Origin: Lysinibacillus odysseyi
GTDB lineage: Bacteria; Bacillota; Bacilli; Bacillales_A; Planococcaceae
Direction: 5' to 3'
NCBI GenBank assembly: GCA_014595895.1
Contig: JABUKB010000001.1
Span: forward strand, 434,001-498,000
Length of the DNA: 64,000 nucleotides
The notes under the pieces were generated by a model. That model saw only the letters and a list, made by a program, of their open reading frames with translations, searched no databases and was not told the origin of the DNA. The position numbers were made by a program, and so were the translations under genes. Of the stretch, positions 33,399-41,921 are shown in pieces; the stretch's first letter is position 1, and every line of letters begins with the position of its first letter.

Positions 33399-35240
33399 AT
33401 GGGGCAAATTCAAATTATGGATGAATTTTTATCCAATAAAATTGCAGCGGGTGAAGTAGTCGAGCGCCCATCCTCAGTAGTCAAGGAATTAGTGGAAAAT
33501 GCCATTGATGCCAACAGCACATCCATTGAAATTTTTTTAGAAGAAGCAGGATTAGCGAGTATTCAAGTGGTAGATAATGGTGATGGTATGGATGAGGAAG
33601 ATGCATTCAAATCATTTGCCCGTCATGCGACTTCTAAAATTGAAAAAGAGCAGGATCTATTCCGGATTCGTACGCTTGGTTTCCGCGGGGAGGCATTGGC
33701 GTCCATTGCCTCTGTCTCAAAAGTGACACTAAAAACGTCAGACGGTACAACAAGCGGATTGGAGCTCTATTTAGAAGGCGGTCATATCAAGGAACATAAG
33801 CCAACTGCTTTACGAAAAGGTACAGATTTGACAGTGGCACAGCTATTTTACAATACACCTGCCCGCTTAAAATATTTAAAAACGATTCAAACAGAGCTCG
33901 GGCACACGATTGATTTAATTAACCGTTTGGCTCTTGGTTATCCGCACATTGCTTTTAAGCTTGTGCATAATGGGCAAAGCTTGCTGCATACAAATGGACG
34001 AGGTCATGTGCAGCAAGTGCTCGCTGCTATTTACGGCACGCACAATGCGAAGAAAATGATTGCATTTGAAGGACAATCCAATGATTACCGTGTACACGGC
34101 TATGCTTCCATGCCTGAAGTGACACGCGCCTCGAAAAATTATATGTCACTGTTTGTCAATGGGCGCTGGGTGAAGCATTTTCTTGTGCAAAAAGCGATTG
34201 TCGATGCATACCACACCTATTTGCCAATTGAACGCTACCCGTTAGTCGTGCTGTATATTGAAGGCGATCCGCAATTAACGGATGTCAATGTGCATCCCGC
34301 CAAGCATCAGGTAAGGTTAAGTAAGGAACCGGAACTGTTAAAGTTAATAGAAGAAACCATTCGGGGAGCAATTCGCAACGTGATTCGTGCACCGCTTGTC
34401 GAGCAGAAAAAAGAAAAAATGGCAAAACCGATTACGGAGCAAATCAATATTTGGAAGCAACCTGTCCTAGATACCACTAAAATGGAGACGATTGTGGAGA
34501 AGCTTAGCGAACAGCAACCGCAACGAACATACGAAGCAACTGCTGAGCGCCCTGTGATAGCGGAAGTGCAGGAAGAACGTCCAGTTCCCATACAGCAGCC
34601 AGCTCCCGAGCTTTCCAGCGCCTCAACTGTCGAAGAAGCGTCAATGAAAAAAGAGCCTTTTCCAGCCCTTGAGGTCGTGGGCCAAATTCACGGTACGTAT
34701 ATTGTGGCACAAATGGAAGACGGCTTTTATTTAATCGACCAACACGCGGCACAGGAAAGGATTAAATATGAGTATTTTCGGGAAAAAGTAGGGGAAGTCA
34801 ATGCAAATGAACGGCAAGCCCTCTTGTTACCGCTCACGTTCCATTATGCAGCGGATGAAGCGCTCATTTTACAAGAACAAGCGGCTGCTCTTGAGCAGGT
34901 CGGGGTGTTTTTAGAGGAATTTGGGCATGGCTCATTTATTGTGAGAGAGTATCCAACATGGTTTCCTGTAGGCTTTGAGCAAGAAATTATTGAAGATTTG
35001 CTCGAGCAAGTGCTAACAACGCGCAAAACAGATATCAAAAAATTGCGTGAAGAAGCGGCGATTATGATGAGTTGTAAAAGATCCATCAAGGCGAACTATT
35101 ATTTAACGAAGGAGCAAATGGAACGCCTGCTGGATGATTTGCGCAAGGCGGAGAATCCATTTACTTGCCCGCATGGACGACCAGTACTCGTTCATTTTTC
35201 AACATATGAGGTAGAAAAAATGTTTAAACGTGTCATGTAG
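33399..35240 (+). CDS. mutL: DNA mismatch repair protein MutL with endonuclease motif
   Basis: Links MutS recognition to strand incision. The N-terminal GHKL ATPase has SNKIAAGEVVERP at residue 12, VKELVENAIDA near 33, VDNGDGMDEED near 60 and GFRGEALASI near 92. A low-complexity linker spans about 340-425. The C-terminal domain carries DQHAAQERIKYE near 447, the metal-binding endonuclease motif of MutL from bacteria without MutH, with SCKRSIKA and CPHGRP later. ATG 33399 follows AAAGGAGGTG; the frame also opens at GTG 33393, inside that site. Confidence 0.98.
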   Translation: MGQIQIMDEFLSNKIAAGEVVERPSSVVKELVENAIDANSTSIEIFLEEAGLASIQVVDNGDGMDEEDAFKSFARHATSKIEKEQDLFRIRTLGFRGEALASIASVSKVTLKTSDGTTSGLELYLEGGHIKEHKPTALRKGTDLTVAQLFYNTPARLKYLKTIQTELGHTIDLINRLALGYPHIAFKLVHNGQSLLHTNGRGHVQQVLAAIYGTHNAKKMIAFEGQSNDYRVHGYASMPEVTRASKNYMSLFVNGRWVKHFLVQKAIVDAYHTYLPIERYPLVVLYIEGDPQLTDVNVHPAKHQVRLSKEPELLKLIEETIRGAIRNVIRAPLVEQKKEKMAKPITEQINIWKQPVLDTTKMETIVEKLSEQQPQRTYEATAERPVIAEVQEERPVPIQQPAPELSSASTVEEASMKKEPFPALEVVGQIHGTYIVAQMEDGFYLIDQHAAQERIKYEYFREKVGEVNANERQALLLPLTFHYAADEALILQEQAAALEQVGVFLEEFGHGSFIVREYPTWFPVGFEQEIIEDLLEQVLTTRKTDIKKLREEAAIMMSCKRSIKANYYLTKEQMERLLDDLRKAENPFTCPHGRPVLVHFSTYEVEKMFKRVM

Positions 35241-35253
35241 AGGAGGAATCGGT

Positions 35254-36171
35254 ATGGAAATGGTAGAGCAAAGAGTACGTATGCGTGATGGGCACGAAGT
35301 CTGTGTGAAAACATATATGCCAGCTGGCGACATAGCAGGACATATGCATATACTGCATGGGATGGCAGAACATAGTGGACGCTATGATGCATTTGCGCGT
35401 GAATTCGCACAACTCGGGTACTTCATTTCCATGCACGATCACCGAGGGCATGGGCAAACAGCCGAGTATAATGGCGAACTAGGCTTTTTCGCAGAACAGG
35501 ATGGCTTTTCGCTTATCGTGGAGGATGCGAAAGAAGTGATAGAGTATATTCGCCAACAACATGAGTTGCCAGAACTCGTATTGCTTGGCCATTCGATGGG
35601 CTCATTTGTCGCACGGCGTTATATGCAGCTCTATAGTCATACCGTACACAAAGTGATTTTAAGCGGTACAGGTTGCTATGCCCTATCGCACGCGGCGGGC
35701 TATCCGTTAGCCAAGGTGTTGGCGGGAGTACAAGGGAAACATGCACCCAGTCAGTTACTAAATAATATGGGCTTTGCGAGCTATAATAAGTCGGTTATCC
35801 AGCCTGATACAGCGTTTGACTGGTTGACACGGGATGCCCAAGCTGTTCAGCAATATATCGAAGATCCGCAATGCGGTTTCGTGGCGAGTCATCAGTTTTT
35901 TGTGGATGTCATGAGCGGGTTACGTATCATTAGCAACCGGGCAGAAATGGCTCGCATCCGTCCGGATTTACCGGTTCTGCTCATTAGCGGGACTGCGGAT
36001 CCTGTAGGGAATTACGGGCATGGCGTATATAAGGTGGCCCGCCAGTTACAGAAGGCAGGCGTAGAAAATATTAAGGTGTATCTATTTGAGGAAATGCGCC
36101 ATGAAATATTAAATGAACTCAATAAAAAACAAGTCTATGAAGTGATTAAACGGTGGTTAATAAATGACTAA
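35254..36171 (+). CDS. Alpha/beta hydrolase, monoacylglycerol-lipase-like
   Basis: Serine hydrolase of 305 residues of the Hydrolase_4/lysophospholipase group. It contains [17 protein letters not shown] near residue 31, [19 protein letters not shown] near 62, the nucleophile elbow [14 protein letters not shown] near 110, the acid in [16 protein letters not shown] near 246 and the catalytic His in [10 protein letters not shown] near 282. It probably cleaves acylglycerols or lysolipids in the cytoplasm. AGGAGGA is 6 bases before ATG 35254. It overlaps miaA by eight bases. It is not part of the B. subtilis arrangement at this place. Confidence 0.88.
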   Translation: MEMVEQRVRMRDGHEVCVKTYMPAGDIAGHMHILHGMAEHSGRYDAFAREFAQLGYFISMHDHRGHGQTAEYNGELGFFAEQDGFSLIVEDAKEVIEYIRQQHELPELVLLGHSMGSFVARRYMQLYSHTVHKVILSGTGCYALSHAAGYPLAKVLAGVQGKHAPSQLLNNMGFASYNKSVIQPDTAFDWLTRDAQAVQQYIEDPQCGFVASHQFFVDVMSGLRIISNRAEMARIRPDLPVLLISGTADPVGNYGHGVYKVARQLQKAGVENIKVYLFEEMRHEILNELNKKQVYEVIKRWLIND

Positions 36172-37063
36172 ACATTATGATGTAGTAGCTATTGTAGGTC
36201 CTACTGCTGTAGGGAAAACAGCGTTAAGTATTCAGCTGGCAAAATTTTTAGATGGGGAAATCATCAACGGGGACTCTATGCAAGTGTATAGAGGGCTTGA
36301 TATCGGAACGGCCAAAATCAAGCCCGAGGAAATGGAAGGGGTCGTGCATCATTTAATCGATATTAAAGATCCGACCGATCATTTTTCCGTAGCGGAGTTT
36401 CAACAGCTTGTCCGTGCCGCAATCAAAGAAATTCAGTCCCGTGGCAAGATTCCCATTATTGTGGGCGGGACAGGTCTGTATATACAGTCTGTTCTGTATG
36501 ATTTCCAATTTACAAAGGAAGAGGTCGATGAAGAGGCCCGCCAAGCATATTATGCTGAACTGGCGAAGATTGGACCAGAGGCGATGCATGCGCGACTCGC
36601 AGCACTCGATCCGGAAACGGCAGCGACCATTCATCCGAACAATACGAGACGTGTGATTCGCGCGTTGGAGATGGTAGAGCTAAGCGGTACCTCCAAGGCA
36701 AATGAAGAACATCAGCGCGGAGATGTAGCGCTATACAATCATTTGATTTTAGGCTTAGATATGCCGCGTGAAAAGCTATACGAACGTATCAATTTGCGTG
36801 TGGACCTAATGATGGAGCAAGGGTTAGAAGCAGAGGCAAGAGCGCTATATGATGCAGGCATTCGGGACACGCAGGCTACAAAGGCAATTGGCTATAAAGA
36901 GCTCTTTGCTTATTTCGAAGGGCGCTTCACATTGGAAGAGGCAATCGAGGCCATTAAGCAAAATTCCCGCCGCTATGCCAAGCGTCAGCTAACGTATTTC
37001 CGAAATAAAATGGAAATAGAATGGGTTGGAAATGATTTACAAGAAATCAAAAGGTTTTTCTAG
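36164..37063 (+). CDS. miaA: tRNA dimethylallyltransferase
   Basis: Adds the dimethylallyl group to A37 of tRNAs, making the substrate of MiaB (28069). The 299 residues show the P-loop [11 protein letters not shown] at residue 12, [17 protein letters not shown] near 36, [14 protein letters not shown] near 101 and [10 protein letters not shown] near 162. The C-terminus has [18 protein letters not shown], the conserved RYAKRQ motif. Its start lies eight bases inside the hydrolase gene. hfq follows, as in many bacteria. Confidence 0.97.
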   Translation: MTKHYDVVAIVGPTAVGKTALSIQLAKFLDGEIINGDSMQVYRGLDIGTAKIKPEEMEGVVHHLIDIKDPTDHFSVAEFQQLVRAAIKEIQSRGKIPIIVGGTGLYIQSVLYDFQFTKEEVDEEARQAYYAELAKIGPEAMHARLAALDPETAATIHPNNTRRVIRALEMVELSGTSKANEEHQRGDVALYNHLILGLDMPREKLYERINLRVDLMMEQGLEAEARALYDAGIRDTQATKAIGYKELFAYFEGRFTLEEAIEAIKQNSRRYAKRQLTYFRNKMEIEWVGNDLQEIKRFF

Positions 37064-37132
37064 TTTTTTCTAATATGAAAGAGTATATTAATATGTAAGC
37101 GATAATAGAAAACTACCTTGGGGGGATTCTTT

Positions 37133-37363
37133 GTGAAATCAATCAATTTACAAGAAACATTTTTAAACAGTTTGCGTAAAAATAATACATTTGTTACGGT
37201 GTTTTTATTAAATGGATTCCAATTAAAAGGTTTAGTAAAGTCTTATGATAATTTTACGGTGCTGCTTGAGTCTGAAGGGAAACAGCATCTGATTTACAAA
37301 CACGCCATTTCCACGTTTGTGCCTTCTAAATCCATTGACATGGGGACAGATGCTGAGGAATAA
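37133..37363 (+). CDS. hfq: RNA chaperone Hfq
   Basis: Sm-like protein forming a hexamer that binds A-rich and U-rich RNA. The 76 residues have the Sm1 motif [20 protein letters not shown] and the Sm2 motif [10 protein letters not shown] (KHAIS). GTG 37133 is chosen because a run of six G (37120-37125) ends 7 bases before it and the product then starts [12 protein letters not shown] as in relatives; the frame also opens at TTG 37118. It follows miaA directly. Confidence 0.96.
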   Translation: MKSINLQETFLNSLRKNNTFVTVFLLNGFQLKGLVKSYDNFTVLLESEGKQHLIYKHAISTFVPSKSIDMGTDAEE

Positions 37364-37431
37364 ATACTAGTAACCCTCCTCCTTTTCACTTATAATGACA
37401 TTGAATCATTGAAAAGGGGGATTTATCCGAT

Positions 37432-37734
37432 ATGAAAACTATGACAACTGATGAGTTATTAAACTTATTCGATGCAAATGAAGATTTACATGTAATTGAT
37501 GTGCGCGAAGATGAAGAGGTAGCACAGGGCATGATTCCAGGTGCTATTCATATCCCACTAGGTGATATCGAAGCTCGCGCAGGCGAGTTAGATCAAGCGA
37601 AGCCGTACATCATTGTATGTCGTGCAGGCGCTCGTAGTGCTCGTGCTTGTGAGTTTTTAGCACAGCAAGGCTATGACGTAACAAACCTTGAAGGTGGCAT
37701 GAATGAGTACGATGGTGAGTTAGAGTTTAAATAA
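37432..37734 (+). CDS. Single-domain rhodanese (sulfurtransferase)
   Basis: A 100-residue rhodanese. VIDVREDEEVAQGMIPGAIHIPL near residue 21 is the family's N-terminal half and IIVCRAGARSARACEFL near 62 carries the catalytic Cys in a CRAGARS loop, followed by NLEGGMNEY. It moves sulfane sulfur to an acceptor such as cyanide or a thiol; the physiological partner is not visible. GGGGG lies just upstream of ATG 37432, and a TATAAT box at 37391-37396 suggests its own promoter. A terminator follows. Confidence 0.93.
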   Translation: MKTMTTDELLNLFDANEDLHVIDVREDEEVAQGMIPGAIHIPLGDIEARAGELDQAKPYIIVCRAGARSARACEFLAQQGYDVTNLEGGMNEYDGELEFK

Positions 37735-37750
37735 GCAACAGCGTATACTC

Positions 37751-37782
37751 AAAAATGGCGGACAAACATCCGCCATTTTTTT
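37751..37782. terminator. Bidirectional terminator after the rhodanese gene
   Basis: AAAAATGGCGGA (37751-37762) pairs perfectly with TCCGCCATTTTT (37769-37780). A-rich and T-rich ends allow action on both strands; the convergent TRIC-like gene ends at 37816. Confidence 0.9.
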
Positions 37783-37815
37783 AATGCATTCGTTCAAGCC
37801 CAAACTATGCTTAAC

Positions 37816-38424
37816 TTAATTTACTTTTTTCAGCGACTTGCGAGGCAATTGCCAACGGCGTATGTAGGAAATGATACGTAGCGTGGTAATCGCTATAAAT
37901 AAAATATATAAAAACCAATCGCTTGTCCAAATATTTACCGCTACAAGGAAGCCAGCGAGTGCGGCCCACATCGCGTAAATTTCTTCCCGCAGTACCGTTG
38001 GACGTCTGCCGGCGAGTACGTCCCGAATCATTCCTCCACCTGAGCCTGTTAAAATGGCTGCTATTATGACGGCGCCCATGCCCAACTCCAGGTAAACAGC
38101 GTGCATCGCTCCTTGAATGGCAAAGGCAGAGAGTCCAATCGCGTCAGTGTAGATTCCCCACCGGTTCCATTGCTTTACTAAATGGTGCGGAATTAAAAAG
38201 AAAATCGTAATGGCTGCAATGGCGACTTGAAACATCATTTCCTGACTCCAAAGAGTGGAGACAGGCAAGCCAAGCAGCAAGTTACGAACGGCACCGCCCC
38301 CAAAGGCTGTGACAATGCCTAGTAAATACACCCCAAATAAATCATATTCTTCTTCCATGGCGACGATTGCCCCTGATACGGCGAACGCAATCGTGCCAAT
38401 AATGCTCAGTATCTCCCATGCCAT
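37816..38424 (-). CDS. TRIC cation channel/UPF0126 family membrane protein
   Basis: A 202-residue integral membrane protein with about seven helices of the UPF0126 (YvgT/YicG) family, related to trimeric intracellular cation channels. Conserved segments include the paired glycine-rich motifs GIVTAFGGGAVRNLLLG near residue 36 and LTGSGGGMIRDVLAG near 120, reflecting an internal repeat. The transported substrate is uncertain. I place the start at 38424 (MAWEILSIIG), 7 bases after GGAGGG on the minus strand; the frame extends upstream without a signal. It stands alone on the minus strand. Confidence 0.88.
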   Translation of the reverse strand: MAWEILSIIGTIAFAVSGAIVAMEEEYDLFGVYLLGIVTAFGGGAVRNLLLGLPVSTLWSQEMMFQVAIAAITIFFLIPHHLVKQWNRWGIYTDAIGLSAFAIQGAMHAVYLELGMGAVIIAAILTGSGGGMIRDVLAGRRPTVLREEIYAMWAALAGFLVAVNIWTSDWFLYILFIAITTLRIISYIRRWQLPRKSLKKVN

Positions 38425-38550
38425 GAAAATCCCTCCGATGTTCCGAGAATAGCAATAATTTATACATACGTCAAAGTTCAATAGTTGACGGTAAGGCGGA
38501 AATTGGTAAGATGATAGAGGACCTATTTAATATAGAAACGGAGTTTACCT

Positions 38551-39795
38551 ATGTTTATTTCAAATGTAACACAAGAAACACTGGCACTGGCCAAAAAAAT
38601 AGAACAAAAAATAAAGCCATTTCATGAAAAAGCGGATGAACTGTCATTTTACAATCAGCAAAAGGTGCTAGCTGCTTTCAAAAATCACCAAGTGAGCGAC
38701 TATCATCTTCATCCATCAAGCGGCTACGGCTATGACGATGAAGGGCGCGATAATTTAGAACGCGTGTATGCGGAAGTGTTCGGAGCGGAGGCAGCCATTG
38801 TCCGTCCGCAAATTATTTCAGGTACGCACGCGATTACGCTGAGTCTATTCGGGGTGCTGCGTCCGGGAGATGAGCTTGTTTATATTACCGGCAAACCATA
38901 TGATACATTGCAGTCGATTGTGAGCGGCGGGGAAAAGGATACAGGATCGTTAAAGGATTTCGGCATCGGCTACCAGCATGTTGATTTGATTGACAATAAA
39001 GAAGTGGATTGGGAAGGCGTAAGAAAAGCCGTATCCGCAAAAACAAAGATGATTGCGATCCAACGTTCGAAGGGCTACGCTACACGTCCATCTTTCACAA
39101 TTGAGCAAATCGCACAAATGGTCACAGAGATTCGCCGTATCGCACCGGAGGCGATTATTTTTGTCGACAATTGCTACGGCGAGTTTGTGGAGCAGCAAGA
39201 GCCAACAGAAGTAGGCGCGGACCTAATGGCAGGCTCTCTCATTAAAAATCCGGGCGGCGGTTTAGCAAAAATCGGCGGGTATATTGCCGGGCGTGCGGAT
39301 TTAGTAGAAAAATGTGCGTACCGCATGACGTCACCAGGTATCGGTGCAGAAGCGGGTGCATCGCTCAATACACTGGCTGATTTTTATCAAGGCTTCTTTA
39401 TGGCGCCGCACACGGTTGCACAGAGTTTAAAAGGCGCAATTTTTACCTCGGCTATGTTAGAGGAAATCGGCATGACAACGTCACCGCATTATAGCGAGAC
39501 GCGGACAGATTTAATTCAGTCTGTATCATTCCAAACAGCAGAGCAAATGATTGCCTTCTGCCGAGAAATTCAAGCAGCATCGCCGATCAATGCTCATTTC
39601 GCACCGGAGCCTGCTTATATGCCGGGTTACGAAGATGATGTTATTATGGCGGCAGGTACATTTGTCCAAGGTTCAAGTATCGAGCTGACAGCAGATGGTC
39701 CGATCCGTCCGCCATATACAGCCTTTGTGCAAGGCGGTTTAACATATGAGCATGTGAAGTATGCGATTTGCAGCGCGGTACAAAAACTGAAATAA
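38551..39795 (+). CDS. Methionine gamma-lyase/cystathionine beta-lyase-like PLP enzyme (YnbB family)
   Basis: A 414-residue pyridoxal-phosphate protein of the 'aluminium resistance' family to which B. subtilis YnbB belongs; it also lies before glnR there. Motifs include HPSSGYGYDDEGRDNLE near residue 55, FGAEAAIVRPQIISGTHAI near 78, IFVDNCYGEFVEQ near 208 and GSLIKNPGGGLAKIGGY near 230, where the Lys binds the cofactor. The substrate is not established; sulfur amino acid breakdown is the usual annotation. A terminator follows at 39806. Confidence 0.88.
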   Translation: MFISNVTQETLALAKKIEQKIKPFHEKADELSFYNQQKVLAAFKNHQVSDYHLHPSSGYGYDDEGRDNLERVYAEVFGAEAAIVRPQIISGTHAITLSLFGVLRPGDELVYITGKPYDTLQSIVSGGEKDTGSLKDFGIGYQHVDLIDNKEVDWEGVRKAVSAKTKMIAIQRSKGYATRPSFTIEQIAQMVTEIRRIAPEAIIFVDNCYGEFVEQQEPTEVGADLMAGSLIKNPGGGLAKIGGYIAGRADLVEKCAYRMTSPGIGAEAGASLNTLADFYQGFFMAPHTVAQSLKGAIFTSAMLEEIGMTTSPHYSETRTDLIQSVSFQTAEQMIAFCREIQAASPINAHFAPEPAYMPGYEDDVIMAAGTFVQGSSIELTADGPIRPPYTAFVQGGLTYEHVKYAICSAVQKLK

Positions 39796-39805
39796 TGTTT
39801 GATTA

Positions 39806-39840
39806 GATTGCTTAGTGAAATGACTAGGCAATCTTTTTTT
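39806..39840 (+). terminator. Terminator after the YnbB-like gene
   Basis: GATTGCTTAG (39806-39815) pairs with CTAGGCAATC (39824-39833), one G-U pair, followed by seven T residues. Confidence 0.88.
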
Positions 39841-39885
39841 GTAGCCAAGTTTGTTAGAGAGGAATTTTGGATTGGAAAATGGGAG

Positions 39886-39937
39886 TGTCTAATAATCCCT
39901 TCATTGTGTCTAATAAACCACACATTCTGTCTAATAA
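39886..39937. repeat. 21-bp phased TGTCTAATAA repeats, copy A (three units)
   Basis: TGTCTAATAA occurs at 39886, 39907 and 39928, exactly 21 bases apart. The spacer bases differ. The array lies just beyond the 3' terminator of the minus-strand SH3 gene; a second array in the same orientation lies beyond its 5' end. Confidence 0.8.
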
Positions 39938-39950
39938 CCTTCACGCAAAC

Positions 39951-39977
39951 AAAAATGCTCCTCAAAAATTGAGGAGC
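39951..39977 (-). terminator. Terminator of the SH3-domain gene (minus strand)
   Basis: GCTCCTCAA (39957-39965) pairs with TTGAGGAGC (39969-39977). Read on the minus strand it is followed by ATTTTTG. It starts about 9 bases after the stop codon. Confidence 0.8.
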
Positions 39978-39985
39978 GCTGTTGT

Positions 39986-41173
39986 TTAATAATAATCGCG
40001 TAATTCGAATAGTAGCTCACCTGTTGAAGAAACTTCTTTAAGAAGCCCATAGCCTGGTGCAAAGTAATAATGGTACGAAATTGTGCTATCATAATATTTT
40101 TGTTCGATATGTACCACATTTGAAAATGTACCAGCAGGCGTAGTCAGTGTACCGTTTGTTGTCCGTAAGAAACTATTACCGATCGGTTTTTCGTTAGGAT
40201 CACCTGGAGAAAGGGAATAAAATGGTGCAGGTGTATTTGCTTTCGGGAACGTTGAGATATCAACCCAAATCACATCGGATTCAGGCATACCCATCAGGAA
40301 TCCACTCGGTGAGAACGATGTATAAGGTGGATAAAAACTATCCTCGGAATGAGAAGTTAGGAAATAGCCATATTCATTCCCGGAAACATGCTCTTCTAAA
40401 TAGCCGGAATAAGTACTGGAATTATACTCTGAAACTTGGACATAATACTTCATCCAACTGATTTTGCTTGGACGTAAATGCGTAAATGTTGTCAGCGTCG
40501 CAGGCTGTACAACGGGCTTTTTATTGGCCAATTGACTTGTTGGAATATAGCCACGTAAGCTGCCGCTAGAAATATACGACCAGCCTGTAATTTGCGAATG
40601 TTCTGTTACGGCTGTACCGCCCCTTACTGTACCTTTTGAAACACCGCTTGGACTCGCTATATTGCGCACGATATAATTCCCCGCACCTGTTACATATTTT
40701 GTCGTTGTTTTCGGTGTCCCGATAAACGCGGAAGCCACGTAGCCTGTTACATTACCGTACTGCACGAATGACCAGCCACCGCCCGCAGATCCAAAATCTT
40801 CCATGATCATGTTGTATTTTAAATTCGCAACTGTTTTGGCGTTGCGGGAAGCTGTTTCTTTTACGACTAGCCCCGATTTTGAGCTGGCGATTTTAATAGT
40901 GCTTTTCGGTGTTTTTAACGCGCTTGCCGCTACGTAGCCTTTGTAGTGGCTGGCTTGCACGTAAGACCAGCCACCTGGGAGCGTACTGAATTGTGTCACA
41001 AATATATTTTTCGGCAATGTGGTAACAGTAGCGGCACTTGGACTCGCAATTGTGTGTAAAACAGTATCAGACATGACTTGTTTTACTTCACGGGAATTAG
41101 AGGCCTCCGATTGTTGGGGAACGGCTAATAAAATTGCCAATACAATCGCAACTAACCCAAACCATTTTTTCAT
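39986..41173 (-). CDS. Secreted protein with three SH3b-type repeats and an unknown C-terminal domain
   Basis: A 395-residue exported protein. The signal peptide is MKKWFGLVAIVLAILLAVP, with probable cleavage after the SEA of PQQSEAS. Three bacterial SH3-like repeats of about 65 residues follow, each ending in a W-S-Y/F-V or W-S-Y-I segment and a glycine-Tyr pair (YKGYVAASALKTPK, VTGYVASAFIGTPK, LRGYIPTSQLANKK). The C-terminal 170 residues are Tyr/Ser-rich and unrecognised. It may bind the cell wall. Start at 41173, nine bases after AAAGGAG; an ATG at 41182 touches that site. The gene is bracketed by 21-bp repeat arrays and lies between ynbB-like and glnR genes. Confidence 0.8.
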   Translation of the reverse strand: MKKWFGLVAIVLAILLAVPQQSEASNSREVKQVMSDTVLHTIASPSAATVTTLPKNIFVTQFSTLPGGWSYVQASHYKGYVAASALKTPKSTIKIASSKSGLVVKETASRNAKTVANLKYNMIMEDFGSAGGGWSFVQYGNVTGYVASAFIGTPKTTTKYVTGAGNYIVRNIASPSGVSKGTVRGGTAVTEHSQITGWSYISSGSLRGYIPTSQLANKKPVVQPATLTTFTHLRPSKISWMKYYVQVSEYNSSTYSGYLEEHVSGNEYGYFLTSHSEDSFYPPYTSFSPSGFLMGMPESDVIWVDISTFPKANTPAPFYSLSPGDPNEKPIGNSFLRTTNGTLTTPAGTFSNVVHIEQKYYDSTISYHYYFAPGYGLLKEVSSTGELLFELRDYY

Positions 41174-41248
41174 CTTTGACATCTCCTTTCTTATATATAT
41201 TCCAAGTTAGGGGGAAATTAGGAATAAAACAGGCCTAGAAATGTCATT

Positions 41249-41341
41249 TTTCTAATAAAATTTAAGGTTGTCTAATAATGTATAGATTCTGTCTAATAAG
41301 GAACAAATTGTGTCTAATAAAACACAGCATTTGTCAGAAAG
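41249..41341. repeat. 21-bp phased TGTCTAATAA repeats, copy B
   Basis: Perfect TGTCTAATAA units lie at 41269, 41290 and 41311, again at exact 21-base steps. A degenerate unit TTTCTAATAA lies at 41249 (20 bases before the first), and TGTCAGAAA at 41332 continues the phase. The array sits between the 5' end of the SH3 gene and the GlnR operator. Confidence 0.78.
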
Positions 41342-41414
41342 CATTTTCACAGTCGCCCTAAAAAACTCTTTATTTGCTATTTTATGTGAATTTTTGCAAA
41401 CTATTTCTTACGTA

Positions 41415-41431
41415 TGTTAGTTTTCCTAACA
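41415..41431. promoter_or_regulatory. GlnR/TnrA operator
   Basis: TGTTAGTTTTCCTAACA matches the TGTNA-N7-TNACA consensus perfectly. It lies just upstream of the glnR promoter, centred near -49 of the expected start site, as expected for autoregulation of glnRA by GlnR. Confidence 0.85.
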
Positions 41432-41436
41432 TATGA

Positions 41437-41465
41437 TTGACAATGTTCATGACAGCATGTAAACT
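41437..41465 (+). promoter_or_regulatory. Sigma-A promoter of glnRA
   Basis: TTGACA (41437-41442), a 17-base spacer and TAAACT (41460-41465). Consensus -35 box, moderate -10 box, 24 bases before the glnR start. Confidence 0.75.
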
Positions 41466-41488
41466 ACGAAGTAAGGGAGGTGGATTAA

Positions 41489-41869
41489 ATGAATAGTGAA
41501 ATTCGAAGAACCATGCCGCTTTTATCGATGAGTATCGTCATGCAATTGACAGAATTAACAGCACGTCAAATTCGCTATTACGAGGAGCATGATTTAATTC
41601 AGCCGCACCGCACGGAAGGAAATCGACGCATGTTTAGTCTAAATGACGTGGATACCTTATTGGAAATCAAGGATATGCTTGAGCAGGGCGTCAATATGGC
41701 GGGTATCAAGAAAGTATTTGCCATGAAAAACGACCCAACTATACAGGCAGGGGCAAAAGAAATAACAGATGGCGAGCTGCGTAAAATCTTACGCGAAGAA
41801 ATGCGCCAAGCACAACGCATGCAAAGAACATCAATACGTCAAGGGGATTTATCACGCTTTTATCAATAG
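41489..41869 (+). CDS. glnR: Glutamine synthetase repressor GlnR (MerR family)
   Basis: MerR-type regulator that represses glnRA and other nitrogen genes when feedback-inhibited glutamine synthetase signals nitrogen excess. The 126 residues have the winged helix MQLTELTARQIRYYEEHDLIQ near residue 18 and RTEGNRRMFSLNDVDTLLEIK, then a coiled helix and a short C-terminal tail ending in QGDLSRFYQ, which in relatives contacts glutamine synthetase. GGGAGGTGG precedes ATG 41489. A perfect GlnR box is upstream and glnA is 52 bases downstream. Confidence 0.97.
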   Translation: MNSEIRRTMPLLSMSIVMQLTELTARQIRYYEEHDLIQPHRTEGNRRMFSLNDVDTLLEIKDMLEQGVNMAGIKKVFAMKNDPTIQAGAKEITDGELRKILREEMRQAQRMQRTSIRQGDLSRFYQ

Positions 41870-41921
41870 GTAGCATAGTGTGTGAATTATATTTTGAAGC
41901 ATAAAACAGGAGTGTGGAATT

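Noticed and set aside
39627-39965. 112-codon minus-strand frame across the 21-bp repeats
   Set aside because: Produced by the in-phase repeats and the antisense of the YnbB-like gene; no start signal.
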